Source of the DNA: Limisoma sp963590405 | Lineage (GTDB): Bacteria > Bacteroidota > Bacteroidia > Bacteroidales > Muribaculaceae | Length of the DNA: 5,601 bases | Direction of reading: 5' to 3' | NCBI GenBank assembly: GCA_963590405.1 | Contig: CAVAPE010000104.1 | Location: 1-5,601 of the forward strand | In this document: in pieces, positions 1-5,601 of the stretch | How positions within the stretch are numbered: position 1 is the first letter of the stretch | How the letters are laid out: every line of letters begins with the position of its first letter | The notes under the pieces: model-generated | Seen by the model: the letters and a program-made list of their open reading frames with translations, nothing else | Told to the model about the DNA's origin: nothing | The model's database searches: none | Translations under genes and position numbers: made by a program

Positions 1-910
1 ATGCCGAGAGGTCCCACGTGTTGGTCTTGAAGTTCTGCAGCAACTGCGTCTTGAACTGCATGTTCATGCTGTAGTAGAATTTCTTGGTGGCTTTCACACC
101 GAACTTCAAATTGGCTTGAAACAAGTCCTCGTTGATGTTGTAGCCGCGCAGCGAGTCGGCTGGTGCGGAGTTTACGCCCACCTTGTACTGCAGCGTAAGG
201 TCGAACAGTAGTTTCGGGTGGATGTTTTGGTTGAGTTGCAGGTCGTAGTAGATGTTGGCAAGGAGGTTGATGTTGTTTTCACCGCCTTGATACCAGTTTT
301 CCGACATATATGCCTGCGAGAACTGCAGCGTAGCATCGAAGGCGTGGATCCAACTGCGGTGCTGGATGGCTTGCTTCGGGGCGTAGGATGGCATCTCTAT
401 CTGTCGCTCCTCGATGGTGAGGATGTTTTTCTTCGGGTCGAGTTTTGCCTCATACTGTTTCGGCGGCTCGGGCAGCATCTCAAGGTTGTAGGGCACAAGC
501 CACGGCGACTCCACGGCGATTCGCTGCAGGTGTTCGCTGTTCATGCGGTTTTGCCACTGGAGATTGTCGAGCCACTGGTGGTCGTAGTCGAGCGAGGTTT
601 GCGTCTTTGGCTGGAGCGCAAAAATGCTGTCGGGCTGTTGCAGCGACATCTCCGGCGTGATTTGGTATGAGGTGTAGACAATAGGCAAAAACAGGATTGA
701 CGGGTCGTAGTTGCTCGACTCTTGTGCCAGCGAGTCGGCCGTTTCCAGCAACGCGGTGGAGTTGTCGACGGCGGTGGGGTAAACTGGCGTCTTATCCTTT
801 TTCAGGCGGTTGGCAAGGGCACGACTGTTGAAATAACTCTGCGACGCGGCTGGCAGAGCCATTGCCACGAGCAGGATTATGGTGAGTATTGGTTTGAAAT
901 GCTTCATCAT
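1..910 (-). CDS. DUF3078-type exported, probable outer-membrane protein (C-terminus cut by window edge)
   Basis: The visible part is about 303 residues, running off the left edge without a stop. It opens with a Sec signal peptide: basic MKHFK, a hydrophobic stretch ILTIILLVAMALP, then AASQ with likely cleavage near residue 23. Residues about 25-180 are polar with no recognised motif. From about residue 185 the sequence alternates aromatic/aliphatic and polar residues as in beta-barrel strands, and carries NWYQGG (204-209) and FYYSMNMQFKTQ (277-288). I recognise these as features of DUF3078, a Bacteroidetes family thought to be outer-membrane barrels; its function is unknown. Two adjacent in-frame ATGs (910 and 907) could each start the gene; the signal peptide is unaffected. 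It begins 12 bp after the DUF2007 gene stop, so the two are probably co-transcribed. Signal peptide is seen directly; the family call is from memory of the motif. Confidence 0.8.
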   Translation of the reverse strand, partial: MMKHFKPILTIILLVAMALPAASQSYFNSRALANRLKKDKTPVYPTAVDNSTALLETADSLAQESSNYDPSILFLPIVYTSYQITPEMSLQQPDSIFALQPKTQTSLDYDHQWLDNLQWQNRMNSEHLQRIAVESPWLVPYNLEMLPEPPKQYEAKLDPKKNILTIEERQIEMPSYAPKQAIQHRSWIHAFDATLQFSQAYMSENWYQGGENNINLLANIYYDLQLNQNIHPKLLFDLTLQYKVGVNSAPADSLRGYNINEDLFQANLKFGVKATKKFYYSMNMQFKTQLLQNFKTNTWDLSA

Positions 911-922
911 TGGGTGCGTTGT

Positions 923-1180
923 CTATTCTTCTGGATCGGGTTCTTCAGTGGTGTATTCTGCTTCGTTTTGGCGTAGCATCTCGAGTGCCTTGTCGTAGTC
1001 GCGGCGGAACACGAGCACTTTAGCCTGTCCGATGCTCGATGCTGGCAGGGCGTAGATGGTCGACATCACTTCGTTGCTAATCATCGATTCGATGCCGATG
1101 TTTTCGAGCGCGCCCTTGATGATGTGGGCGAGAGCAAGGTCGAAAGAGCCAAGTGTCACTAAATCGTCCGGTTTGTCCAT
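923..1180 (-). CDS. DUF2007-type small protein (putative signal-transducing domain)
   Basis: This complete 85-aa protein starts at ATG 1180 and ends with TAG. The layout fits DUF2007, a small GlnB-like alpha/beta domain: an opening strand (LVTLGSF), a helix (ALAHIIKGALENIGI), a second strand (ESMISNEV), a loop, then QAKVLVFRRDYDKALEMLRQ, the typical 'V.V...D...A..IL' ending. The last 12 residues are acidic (TTEEPDPEE). It has no signal peptide or membrane segment, so it should be cytosolic. The Pfam family is described as a putative prokaryotic signal-transducing protein, but no ligand or partner is established. It is preceded by a TAACTTTG promoter box and followed 12 bp later by the DUF3078 gene, suggesting a two-gene unit. 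The role is not known. Confidence 0.8.
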   Translation of the reverse strand: MDKPDDLVTLGSFDLALAHIIKGALENIGIESMISNEVMSTIYALPASSIGQAKVLVFRRDYDKALEMLRQNEAEYTTEEPDPEE

Positions 1181-1202
1181 AGCATACTAATTTTCTATAT
1201 TG

Positions 1203-1210
1203 CAAAGTTA
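1203..1210 (-). promoter_or_regulatory. Bacteroidetes-type -7 promoter box for the DUF2007-DUF3078 unit
   Basis: Read on the minus strand this is TAACTTTG followed by CA, an exact match to the Bacteroidetes primary-sigma -7 consensus TAnnTTTG. It lies 22 bp before the ATG at 1180. A TTTG that could serve as the -33 element lies at 1233-1236, 22 bp upstream of the box, slightly longer than the usual spacing. Placement just past the mltG terminator supports a fresh transcription start here. The match is seen; activity is inferred. Confidence 0.6.
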
Positions 1211-1250
1211 ACATAAATCATTTGAAATTAATCAAATTCCCAGCAAAAGA

Positions 1251-1281
1251 AAACCGCAAGGCAATCACTGTCTTGCGGTTT
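1251..1281 (-). terminator. Intrinsic terminator of the mltG transcription unit
   Basis: A perfect 10-bp inverted repeat (AAACCGCAAG at 1251-1260, CTTGCGGTTT at 1272-1281) closes an 11-nt loop. On the minus strand the stem is followed by TCTTTTGCTG, a short U-rich tract, 31 bp past the mltG stop. On the plus strand the following bases (CCGTGG) are not T-rich, so it works for leftward transcription only. Confidence 0.8.
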
Positions 1282-1311
1282 CCGTGGATGAGAACTAAAA
1301 ATATAAAAACT

Positions 1312-2355
1312 TTATTTTATGCCGCGCCGGTCAAGTTCTTGACGGTAGCGGTTGGCATTCTGCTGATGCTCGGCATAGGATGCCGAGAAGTTGTGTGTGC
1401 CAGAGAAATCCTCCTTGGCGCACATGTAGATGTAGTTGTTTTCGGGGGCGTTGAGCACTGCGTCGAGCGTCGATTTCTCTGCCATGCGGATTGGTCCCGG
1501 CGGCAAACCGTTGACGTAGTAGGTGTTGTAGGGCGACGGTGTCTTGATGTGCTCAAGGGTGATGCGCCTCAGGTTTACATCGCCTACGGCAAACTTGGCA
1601 GTAGGGTCGCTCTGCAGTTTCATGCCCTGCGCAAGGCGGTTGAGGTAGAGCCGTGCGATGGTAGGCTTTTCGGGCTTGTAGGCGGTCTCGGAGTCGACAA
1701 TCGATGCGAGTGTCGACACCTCTACCTCGCTCAGCCCCAGTTGCTCGGCTTTATGCTTGCGCTCTGCCGTCCAAAATTGCTTGTAGGCGTCGAGCAACTT
1801 GCTGAGGAGTTTTTCGGCGCTTACCGACCAGTACACCTCGTAGGTGTCGGGGATGCACATCGCCGGTATGGTTTGTGGGGTGAAACCAAGTTTGCTGCAG
1901 TACGCAGAGTCGGTCATCAGTTTCTCAACGTCTTGCTTGTTGAGAGCCAGTTGGCGCGATGCGTTTTCGGCAAATTCGTCGACTGTGCGCACGTTGTTGA
2001 ACGTAAATTCTATCGGTGTCTGTGCGCCCGACGAGAGTTTGCGCCAGAGGCTCACGGCACTCATGCCTTCGTCCACGCGGTAGGCACCGATGCGCTTTGC
2101 CGGGTCAATGTCGCGCACTGAGGAGAGGAGGCTCACGCGACTTGCCACGCTTTGCCCGAAATGGGCAGCGATGGTGTCGGTGAGTTGCTGCCGGGTCATG
2201 CCCGGACGCACATAGAGCATGCCCGCCTTGTCGGCTTTTGCTGAGAAGAGGGCAACAACCAATGCCGCGCCTACCACTACAATGGCAAGCACGACACTGA
2301 TGGAAATTTTAGTTTTCTTAGACCAAGACTTTTTTGAAGTCGGTTGTTGTTCCAT
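1312..2355 (-). CDS. mltG: Endolytic murein transglycosylase MltG (YceG-like)
   Basis: This 347-aa protein cuts nascent peptidoglycan glycan strands within the chain, leaving 1,6-anhydro ends, and so limits strand length close to the synthesis machinery. The architecture is typical: a basic cytoplasmic tail (1-16), one membrane segment (about 17-37), a LysM-like region (about 45-110, with YVRPGMTRQQLTD), then the YceG catalytic domain. LASIVDSET (216-224) aligns with E. coli ASIIEKET; E223 matches the catalytic Glu218, while D221 replaces the first Glu of that motif. Further signatures are LYLNRL..GM.LQSDPT (236-252), SPYNTYYVNGLPPGPI (274-289) and GTHNFSASYAEH (319-330). Length is close to the E. 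coli enzyme (340 aa). The start at ATG 2355 gives the expected short tail. It lies 23 bp after the repeat-protein stop with no terminator between, so the two are probably co-transcribed. All expected motifs are present. Confidence 0.96.
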   Translation of the reverse strand: MEQQPTSKKSWSKKTKISISVVLAIVVVGAALVVALFSAKADKAGMLYVRPGMTRQQLTDTIAAHFGQSVASRVSLLSSVRDIDPAKRIGAYRVDEGMSAVSLWRKLSSGAQTPIEFTFNNVRTVDEFAENASRQLALNKQDVEKLMTDSAYCSKLGFTPQTIPAMCIPDTYEVYWSVSAEKLLSKLLDAYKQFWTAERKHKAEQLGLSEVEVSTLASIVDSETAYKPEKPTIARLYLNRLAQGMKLQSDPTAKFAVGDVNLRRITLEHIKTPSPYNTYYVNGLPPGPIRMAEKSTLDAVLNAPENNYIYMCAKEDFSGTHNFSASYAEHQQNANRYRQELDRRGIK

Positions 2356-2378
2356 ATTTGCTTATGATTGTTTAAAAC

Positions 2379-3335
2379 CTAATATCCGTAACTGAGAATG
2401 GTGTAGTAGCGTGGGTAGCCGCCGTCGGAGGTCATGTAGTCGTAGGCGAGCGAAACGTAGTGGCTGCCGTTGCGGTCATACCATGTAACCTCGCGGTTTC
2501 CGTTGCTGTAGTTGGTCGATGCTGGCAATCCGTATTGTGCGCAGAGCGTAGAGTAGAGATTGTCGTAGCGGGTGATGTCATAGCCGTAGGTCGACTGGTA
2601 AAGTCTTACCGACTGCATGCCGCTTCCGTTGTAGATTACCACGCCGTCGTCCCATGAGTAGTTCATCTCGTAGACGTTGCGGAGGTAAACCTCGTTGTTG
2701 CTGTAGCCGTCAATATAGTAGCCGCTGTTGCGAAGCGAATTGATGCTGATGTCGATGCTGGTGCCGAAGGCAAGTCCGAGGATGGTGCTCAGGATTGGTG
2801 CTGAGGCGTAGGGACGGAACGAGGTCGGCGGCACTGGGCATTTGTATGGGCTGAACACTGGGCGATAGGGGCGCGATGGCGGAGGCGTTGGGCGGAAGCC
2901 GTAGTTGCCTGGGCGTTGTATCGCACCGGGGTTGCCCGGACGGTTGTTGGGATTAGGGCGGTTATATCCGGGGTTATACCCTGGATTATAGCCGTGGTTC
3001 TGCTGGTTCGGGCGATCCCAACGGTTGTTGTTCGGTTGGCTCGGGCGGTTGTTGTTGCTCGGCTGGCTCGGGCGATTGTTGTTGCTCGGCTGGCTCGGAC
3101 GATTGTTGTTGCTCGGCTGGCTCGGACGATTGTTGTTGCTCGGCTGACTTGGGCGGGTGCTGTTGTTTTGACGGTTTGACTGGTTGTTGCTATTGTCGCC
3201 AGGGCGACGTCCGCCTGGATTCCCCGACGATGTTGTCGAGCCGCCGCGGTAGCCGGTGTACTGTGCTGAAGCATCGAATGCCGGCATTGATAATGCCATT
3301 GCCAGTACGATTGTTAAAATATTAATCCGTTTCAT
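2379..3335 (-). CDS. Exported Asn/Pro/Gln-rich repeat protein of unknown function
   Basis: This is a 318-aa protein. I place the start at ATG 3335, giving MKRINIL...; the frame extends to a TTG at 3344, but the ATG gives a standard signal peptide with likely cleavage after ASA (residue 24). Residues about 30-165 are low-complexity and disordered: Gly/Ser/Asn-rich, then four units of RPSQPSNNN (61-96) plus a shortened fifth (97-104), then GYNPGYNPGYN (115-125) and a Pro/Arg-rich stretch. Residues about 177-318 form a distinct domain: a hydrophobic segment (APILSTILGLAFGT), then a Tyr/Asn-rich part with NNEVYLRNVYEMNYSWDDG, YDITRYDNLYSTLCAQYGLP and EVTWYDRNGSHY. I believe similar C-terminal domains occur in hypothetical proteins of Bacteroides and Prevotella, but I cannot name the family. 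It lies 23 bp upstream of mltG. A periplasmic or surface role is inferred from the signal peptide. The gene is convincing; the function is unknown. Confidence 0.85.
   Translation of the reverse strand: MKRINILTIVLAMALSMPAFDASAQYTGYRGGSTTSSGNPGGRRPGDNSNNQSNRQNNSTRPSQPSNNNRPSQPSNNNRPSQPSNNNRPSQPSNNNRPSQPNNNRWDRPNQQNHGYNPGYNPGYNRPNPNNRPGNPGAIQRPGNYGFRPTPPPSRPYRPVFSPYKCPVPPTSFRPYASAPILSTILGLAFGTSIDISINSLRNSGYYIDGYSNNEVYLRNVYEMNYSWDDGVVIYNGSGMQSVRLYQSTYGYDITRYDNLYSTLCAQYGLPASTNYSNGNREVTWYDRNGSHYVSLAYDYMTSDGGYPRYYTILSYGY
3024..3155 (-). repeat. 27-bp tandem repeat, four full copies plus a 24-bp partial
   Basis: Full units lie at 3129-3155, 3102-3128, 3075-3101 and 3048-3074, each encoding RPSQPSNNN. 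A fifth, lacking one codon, lies at 3024-3047. The two central units are identical at the base level, and the outer ones differ at only a few positions, mostly synonymous. Near-identity in DNA suggests recent expansion by slippage or unequal recombination. The unit length of nine codons keeps the reading frame whatever the copy number. Confidence 0.95.
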
Positions 3336-3400
3336 AGTTCTCAATTTTTAGTTCTTTGTCTCTATGACCACGGAAAAGGGGAAAGGTTTAATACGAAAGT

Positions 3401-3430
3401 GTTAAAATGTTAATTTTTTATTTTAACATT
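3401..3430 (-). other. AT-rich inverted repeat overlapping the stop of the 528-aa gene
   Basis: GTTAAAAT (3401-3408) pairs with ATTTTAAC (3420-3427). An overlapping alternative pairs AATGTTAA (3406-3413) with TTAACATT (3423-3430). The TAA stop lies between the arms. The stem is almost all A-U and is not followed by a convincing U tract on the minus strand, so it is at best a weak terminator. The 74-bp gap to the repeat-protein start (3336-3409) holds no good TAnnTTTG box, which leaves read-through from the upstream gene possible. Confidence 0.25.
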
Positions 3431-4996
3431 CCCTTTGCTTTTAATCGCCAGCACCCCTTCGGCGGGGCTTGTCACGCCGTTGATGCGCAGCGCAAAGTCG
3501 GTAATGATTTCCGTAGCGCGTTGCCGCTCCTCTGCCGACATTGCCTGCCATTTCTTTGTGTCGAAAAGGCTTCTTGTAGTCACTTCGTGCGTGCCGGCTT
3601 GTTTCAATGCCGACATTCTTGCAATTTGCTTGACGGCTATTTTTATTCTCGACTTGCCGGCAATGTCCGTCTTTATGTAGACCGACGTTTTGGGAAGCGC
3701 TATCTCGGTGTGTTTCCCCATAAGGCTACATAGCAGTCCGAACAGGCTGTCGCTGATGTCAGTAAGTTGCTCTCTTTCGCGGACAACCCTGAACGGGGCG
3801 TCGTTGGCGAGGAAGTAGTCTTTGTCAAGCAGCCCTTTGTAATGCTCCCAATCCTTGATGCAGGTTATCGACTGGCTGATTGAACCCGTGGTGATGATTT
3901 GGCGTATGCGCTCAAACGAGAGTCCCAAGAGTTCTGCAATCTGCTGTTTGCTAATCTTCTTGCAGCCTATTCCGTGGAAGTGCCGAATGATTGTTTCGTA
4001 GCGCAACTCCGACGTGTTGAGGTGGTGGTAGAGGATGTAAAGCATCGGCAAATGCAGGTGCTCGTACTTGAATTGCTCCACAAATTCGAGTTGCTCCTCC
4101 GTCAGAAACCCAAACTGTTCCTGCAGTTGCACGTGCACAATCTGGCGGATGCCTTTGTGCCTGATGTAAATCGTGTAGTCGAAGAATTGCTTCAGCAGAC
4201 CGTTGATTTCGAAGATGCTCTTCTTGCCGCACGCACCAAGCAGGTTGCTCGAGATGTCGCCGTTGAGGTATTCCTCAATCGCGTCTCTGTAGGTTGGTAT
4301 CTTTTTGTCGAGTATGTGCTGCGTGCGTATCGACAGGTCTTTACGCAGTAGCGCATATTTCGTCGACAGGAGTTTGTCTACGTCGGGATTTTGTATCTTT
4401 TCGTGGTATTCAATCCTGAACAGCGACTCTTCGTGGTGGTGCGCCGCCACGCGGGCGATGATGCTCAAATGGTAGACGAGCGACTCCGAAAAGTCGTTGT
4501 CCTCCAGCAAGGTTGAAACCAGCGCATGTGTGGCTTTCCACACTTCCGCTGCATCGCTTATCGTAAGATGTTTCAGCGAGGAAAGTTTTACCTTCGAGCG
4601 CCCGGCGATAAACTTGCTGAAATCCATCGCCGTGGGGAATGCTGACGTGAACGCAATGTTGTCGGAATATTGCGGGTAGATTGCCGAACATTGCTGGTTG
4701 AGCATGTCAAAGTCCTTGGCATTGTCAATGCGGATAGTAGTGGAAGTGCCGTGGACAAGTTGCTCAATCTCTTTCAGAGCCTTCTTGCCGAAATGTATGA
4801 TGTTCAGAAATGCAAACAAACCATACCTTTGTCGGTATGACAATACCGACTTGAAATCGTTGAATCCTGCTGCTTTAAAACAACTGTAGAGGTGCCCGGA
4901 TATTGCCCCCGATTTCAGCAGTTCTGTGATGGTTGTTTGAGGTGAGAAAATGTAGTTTCCTGCAAAATCAGCCTCGTCCGTCCTGTTGACGTTCAT
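3410..4996 (-). CDS. Putative transcription-related protein with RpoA-CTD-like and sigma-region-4-like motifs
   Basis: This is a complete 528-aa protein starting at ATG 4996, with no signal peptide or membrane segment, so probably cytosolic. Residues about 22-84 resemble the RNA polymerase alpha C-terminal domain: ITELLKSGAISGHLYSCF, then FNDFKSVLSY, ending in NIIHFGKKALKEIEQLV, close to the alpha-CTD signature 'N.GKKSL.EI...L'. A second, shorter copy of that ending occurs at 251-268 (NLLGACGKKSIFEINGLL). Residues about 346-370 (KKISKQQIAELLGLSFERIRQII) resemble the helix-turn-helix of sigma-70 region 4 ('EIA..LGLS.ERVRQI'). Residues 85-245 and 385-528 match nothing I recognise; the C-terminus is basic (AIKSKGNVKIKN). 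The combination suggests DNA or polymerase binding, but sigma region 2 motifs are not seen, so it is not a standard sigma factor. No gene symbol is known to me. Motif matches were made by eye. Confidence 0.85.
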   Translation of the reverse strand: MNVNRTDEADFAGNYIFSPQTTITELLKSGAISGHLYSCFKAAGFNDFKSVLSYRQRYGLFAFLNIIHFGKKALKEIEQLVHGTSTTIRIDNAKDFDMLNQQCSAIYPQYSDNIAFTSAFPTAMDFSKFIAGRSKVKLSSLKHLTISDAAEVWKATHALVSTLLEDNDFSESLVYHLSIIARVAAHHHEESLFRIEYHEKIQNPDVDKLLSTKYALLRKDLSIRTQHILDKKIPTYRDAIEEYLNGDISSNLLGACGKKSIFEINGLLKQFFDYTIYIRHKGIRQIVHVQLQEQFGFLTEEQLEFVEQFKYEHLHLPMLYILYHHLNTSELRYETIIRHFHGIGCKKISKQQIAELLGLSFERIRQIITTGSISQSITCIKDWEHYKGLLDKDYFLANDAPFRVVREREQLTDISDSLFGLLCSLMGKHTEIALPKTSVYIKTDIAGKSRIKIAVKQIARMSALKQAGTHEVTTRSLFDTKKWQAMSAEERQRATEIITDFALRINGVTSPAEGVLAIKSKGNVKIKN

Positions 4997-5124
4997 TCCA
5001 AGAGTTTTATTCCAGAGTAAAGCGTAAGTTTTTCTGGGTTTTTATTGACAGTGTTCAGTAATACAAATGGTTAAAATCGAAAGAGTTGAAAAGTTGTTTC
5101 AGGCTCAAAAATTTTATCCTTTTG

Positions 5125-5132
5125 CAAATATA
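5125..5132 (-). promoter_or_regulatory. -7 promoter box facing the 528-aa gene
   Basis: On the minus strand this reads TATATTTG followed by CAAAAGG, an exact TAnnTTTG match. It implies a leader of roughly 120 nt before ATG 4996. No good TTTG is seen at the expected -33 distance; a TTTG at 5143-5146 is too close. The match is seen; use is inferred. Confidence 0.5.
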
Positions 5133-5385
5133 CAACAATTTGCAAATTAATGCCATAAAATCATCGAAAATTATAAATCGCCAAATTTTGTAAATCACTC
5201 TTCGCCATAGGCTACCGCGAAAACATCACAGGTTGATGTCAACTGGCACGTCTCTTTTATTTAAAATGGGATGGATGTAAGACAAACAGCAATATATCTC
5301 AATTTGTGAAAAAACTTTAAATGAAAGAGCTGTATGTATGTTTTATAACATATTAAATATTGTTGTTTGTATGAAAATAACAGTT

Positions 5386-5393
5386 TATATTTG
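5386..5393 (+). promoter_or_regulatory. -7 promoter box for the plus-strand gene at 5454
   Basis: TATATTTG followed by CAAACTG is an exact Bacteroidetes -7 match. Upstream, TTG-rich sequence at about 5363-5369 (TTGTTTG) may provide the -33 element. Transcription would start near 5400, leaving a leader of about 50 nt before the ATG at 5454. Confidence 0.6.
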
Positions 5394-5401
5394 CAAACTG
5401 A

Positions 5402-5435
5402 AAATCAAATTTGTTTACAGAATTTAATTTGATTT
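5402..5435 (+). promoter_or_regulatory. Stem-loop in the leader of the plus-strand gene
   Basis: A perfect 10-bp inverted repeat (AAATCAAATT at 5402-5411, AATTTGATTT at 5426-5435) surrounds a 14-nt loop. It is followed directly by the T-rich run GTTTTTTCTTTTTG and then the ATG at 5454. It could be a weak attenuator, a 5'-end stabilising hairpin or a protein-binding dyad at the transcription start. The stem is AT-rich, so stability is modest. Confidence 0.4.
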
Positions 5436-5453
5436 GTTTTTTCTTTTTGTGTT

Positions 5454-5601
5454 ATGGGTAGAAAATCGAGAAATATTCAGGGTCAAGAAATAGTGCTTTT
5501 GCGATTAGGTATGAACGGCAATGCTTGTCTTCTTGCTGAAGATGAGCTCTGTGAGTTGTTCGGCGGGTATCAATGCGGTCGTGGCTATTGCTATCCTAAG
5601 T
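5454..5601 (+). CDS. Unknown protein, N-terminal 49 residues only (cut by window edge)
   Basis: The frame opens at ATG 5454 and stays open to the window end. An in-frame TGA at 5430-5432 shows the start cannot lie further upstream. A second in-frame ATG is codon 20 (5511). The visible peptide begins MGRKSRNIQGQEIVLLRLG and continues with four cysteines at 25, 33, 41 and 46 in the context ACLLAEDELCELFGGYQCGRGYCYP. There is no signal peptide. I do not recognise the family, and the visible part is too short to assign. A TATATTTG promoter box 60 bp upstream and a leader stem-loop support a real gene. The cysteines could bind metal, but this is speculative. Confidence 0.55.
   Translation, partial: MGRKSRNIQGQEIVLLRLGMNGNACLLAEDELCELFGGYQCGRGYCYPK

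Larger units (their letters stand above)
4997..5453. other. 457-bp AT-rich divergent intergenic region
   Basis: No credible gene is seen on either strand; open frames are about 15 codons at most. The region is strongly AT-rich except for an island near 5200-5262. It holds outward-facing promoter boxes toward the 528-aa gene (5125-5132) and the plus-strand gene (5386-5393). There are also three copies of the palindrome TTTGCAAA (5121-5128, 5139-5146, 5390-5397), a small dyad at 5224-5244 and a stem-loop at 5402-5435. Probably a shared control region for two divergent genes. Confidence 0.7.

Noticed and set aside
218..670. 150-codon plus-strand open frame opposite the DUF3078-type gene
   Set aside because: The opposite strand encodes a signal peptide and family motifs; this frame shows only Val/Leu/Arg-rich shadow sequence.
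1222..2121. Long 299-codon open frame on the plus strand opposite mltG
   Set aside because: It lies almost entirely antisense to the well-supported mltG, runs through the terminator hairpin, and its product looks like a mirror of mltG codon bias with no recognisable domain.
3024..3155. Possible CRISPR array
   Set aside because: The 27-bp units are directly adjacent with no unique spacers and are translated in frame; this is a coding minisatellite.
2789..3274. 161-codon minus-strand frame inside the repeat protein, with its own repetitive product
   Set aside because: It is the same tandem repeat read in another frame (Ala/Thr/Arg-rich), with no signal peptide and no independent start context.
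3336..3344. TTG start nine bases upstream for the repeat protein
   Set aside because: The ATG at 3335 gives a normal signal peptide start (MKRINIL) and is the more common start codon; the three extra residues add nothing.
3410..4996. Calling the 528-aa protein a sigma factor
   Set aside because: Only a region-4-like helix-turn-helix is visible; I see no region 2 motif for -10 recognition and core binding, so the label would overstate the evidence.
5161..5208. 15-codon minus-strand frame (MAKSDLQNLAIYNFR) upstream of the 528-aa gene
   Set aside because: It lies upstream of the predicted promoter, is very short and has no supporting context.
5237..5281. 14-codon plus-strand frame (MSTGTSLLFKMGWM) in the divergent spacer
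   Set aside because: A frame this length is expected by chance, and it lies upstream of the predicted rightward promoter.

Overview
The window looks like chromosomal DNA from a Bacteroidales bacterium, in the Prevotella / Bacteroides / Muribaculaceae range. Three things point there: a DUF3078-type outer-membrane protein, Bacteroidetes-type promoter boxes (TAnnTTTG) upstream of several genes, and start codons without obvious Shine-Dalgarno sequences. The coding DNA is moderately GC-rich and the longest intergenic region is strongly AT-rich. Genus cannot be fixed by eye.

Layout. Five genes lie on the minus strand and one partial gene lies on the plus strand. Read in the direction of minus-strand transcription (right to left), they are: (i) 4996-3410, a 528-aa protein with RNA-polymerase-alpha-CTD-like motifs and a sigma-region-4-like helix-turn-helix; (ii) 3335-2379, an exported Asn/Pro/Gln-rich protein with a 27-bp tandem repeat; (iii) 2355-1312, the membrane-anchored endolytic murein transglycosylase MltG, 23 bp downstream of (ii); (iv) a clear intrinsic terminator at 1251-1281; (v) 1180-923, a small DUF2007-type protein with its own promoter; (vi) 910 to the left edge, an exported DUF3078-type protein starting 12 bp after (v) and cut by the window. 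At the right end a plus-strand gene starts at 5454 and runs off the window.

Transcription units inferred from spacing: repeat protein + mltG, and DUF2007 + DUF3078, with the terminator between them. The 457-bp AT-rich region 4997-5453 separates the divergent putative regulator and the unknown plus-strand gene. It holds a TATATTTG promoter box facing each way, each embedded in the palindrome TTTGCAAA, and a stem-loop at the probable 5' end of the rightward transcript.

Most of the window is ordinary envelope and housekeeping content. The least explained parts are the alpha-CTD / sigma-4-like protein, the divergent control region beside it, and the truncated Cys-containing plus-strand gene. I see no tRNA, rRNA, CRISPR array, transposase or insertion-sequence ends.
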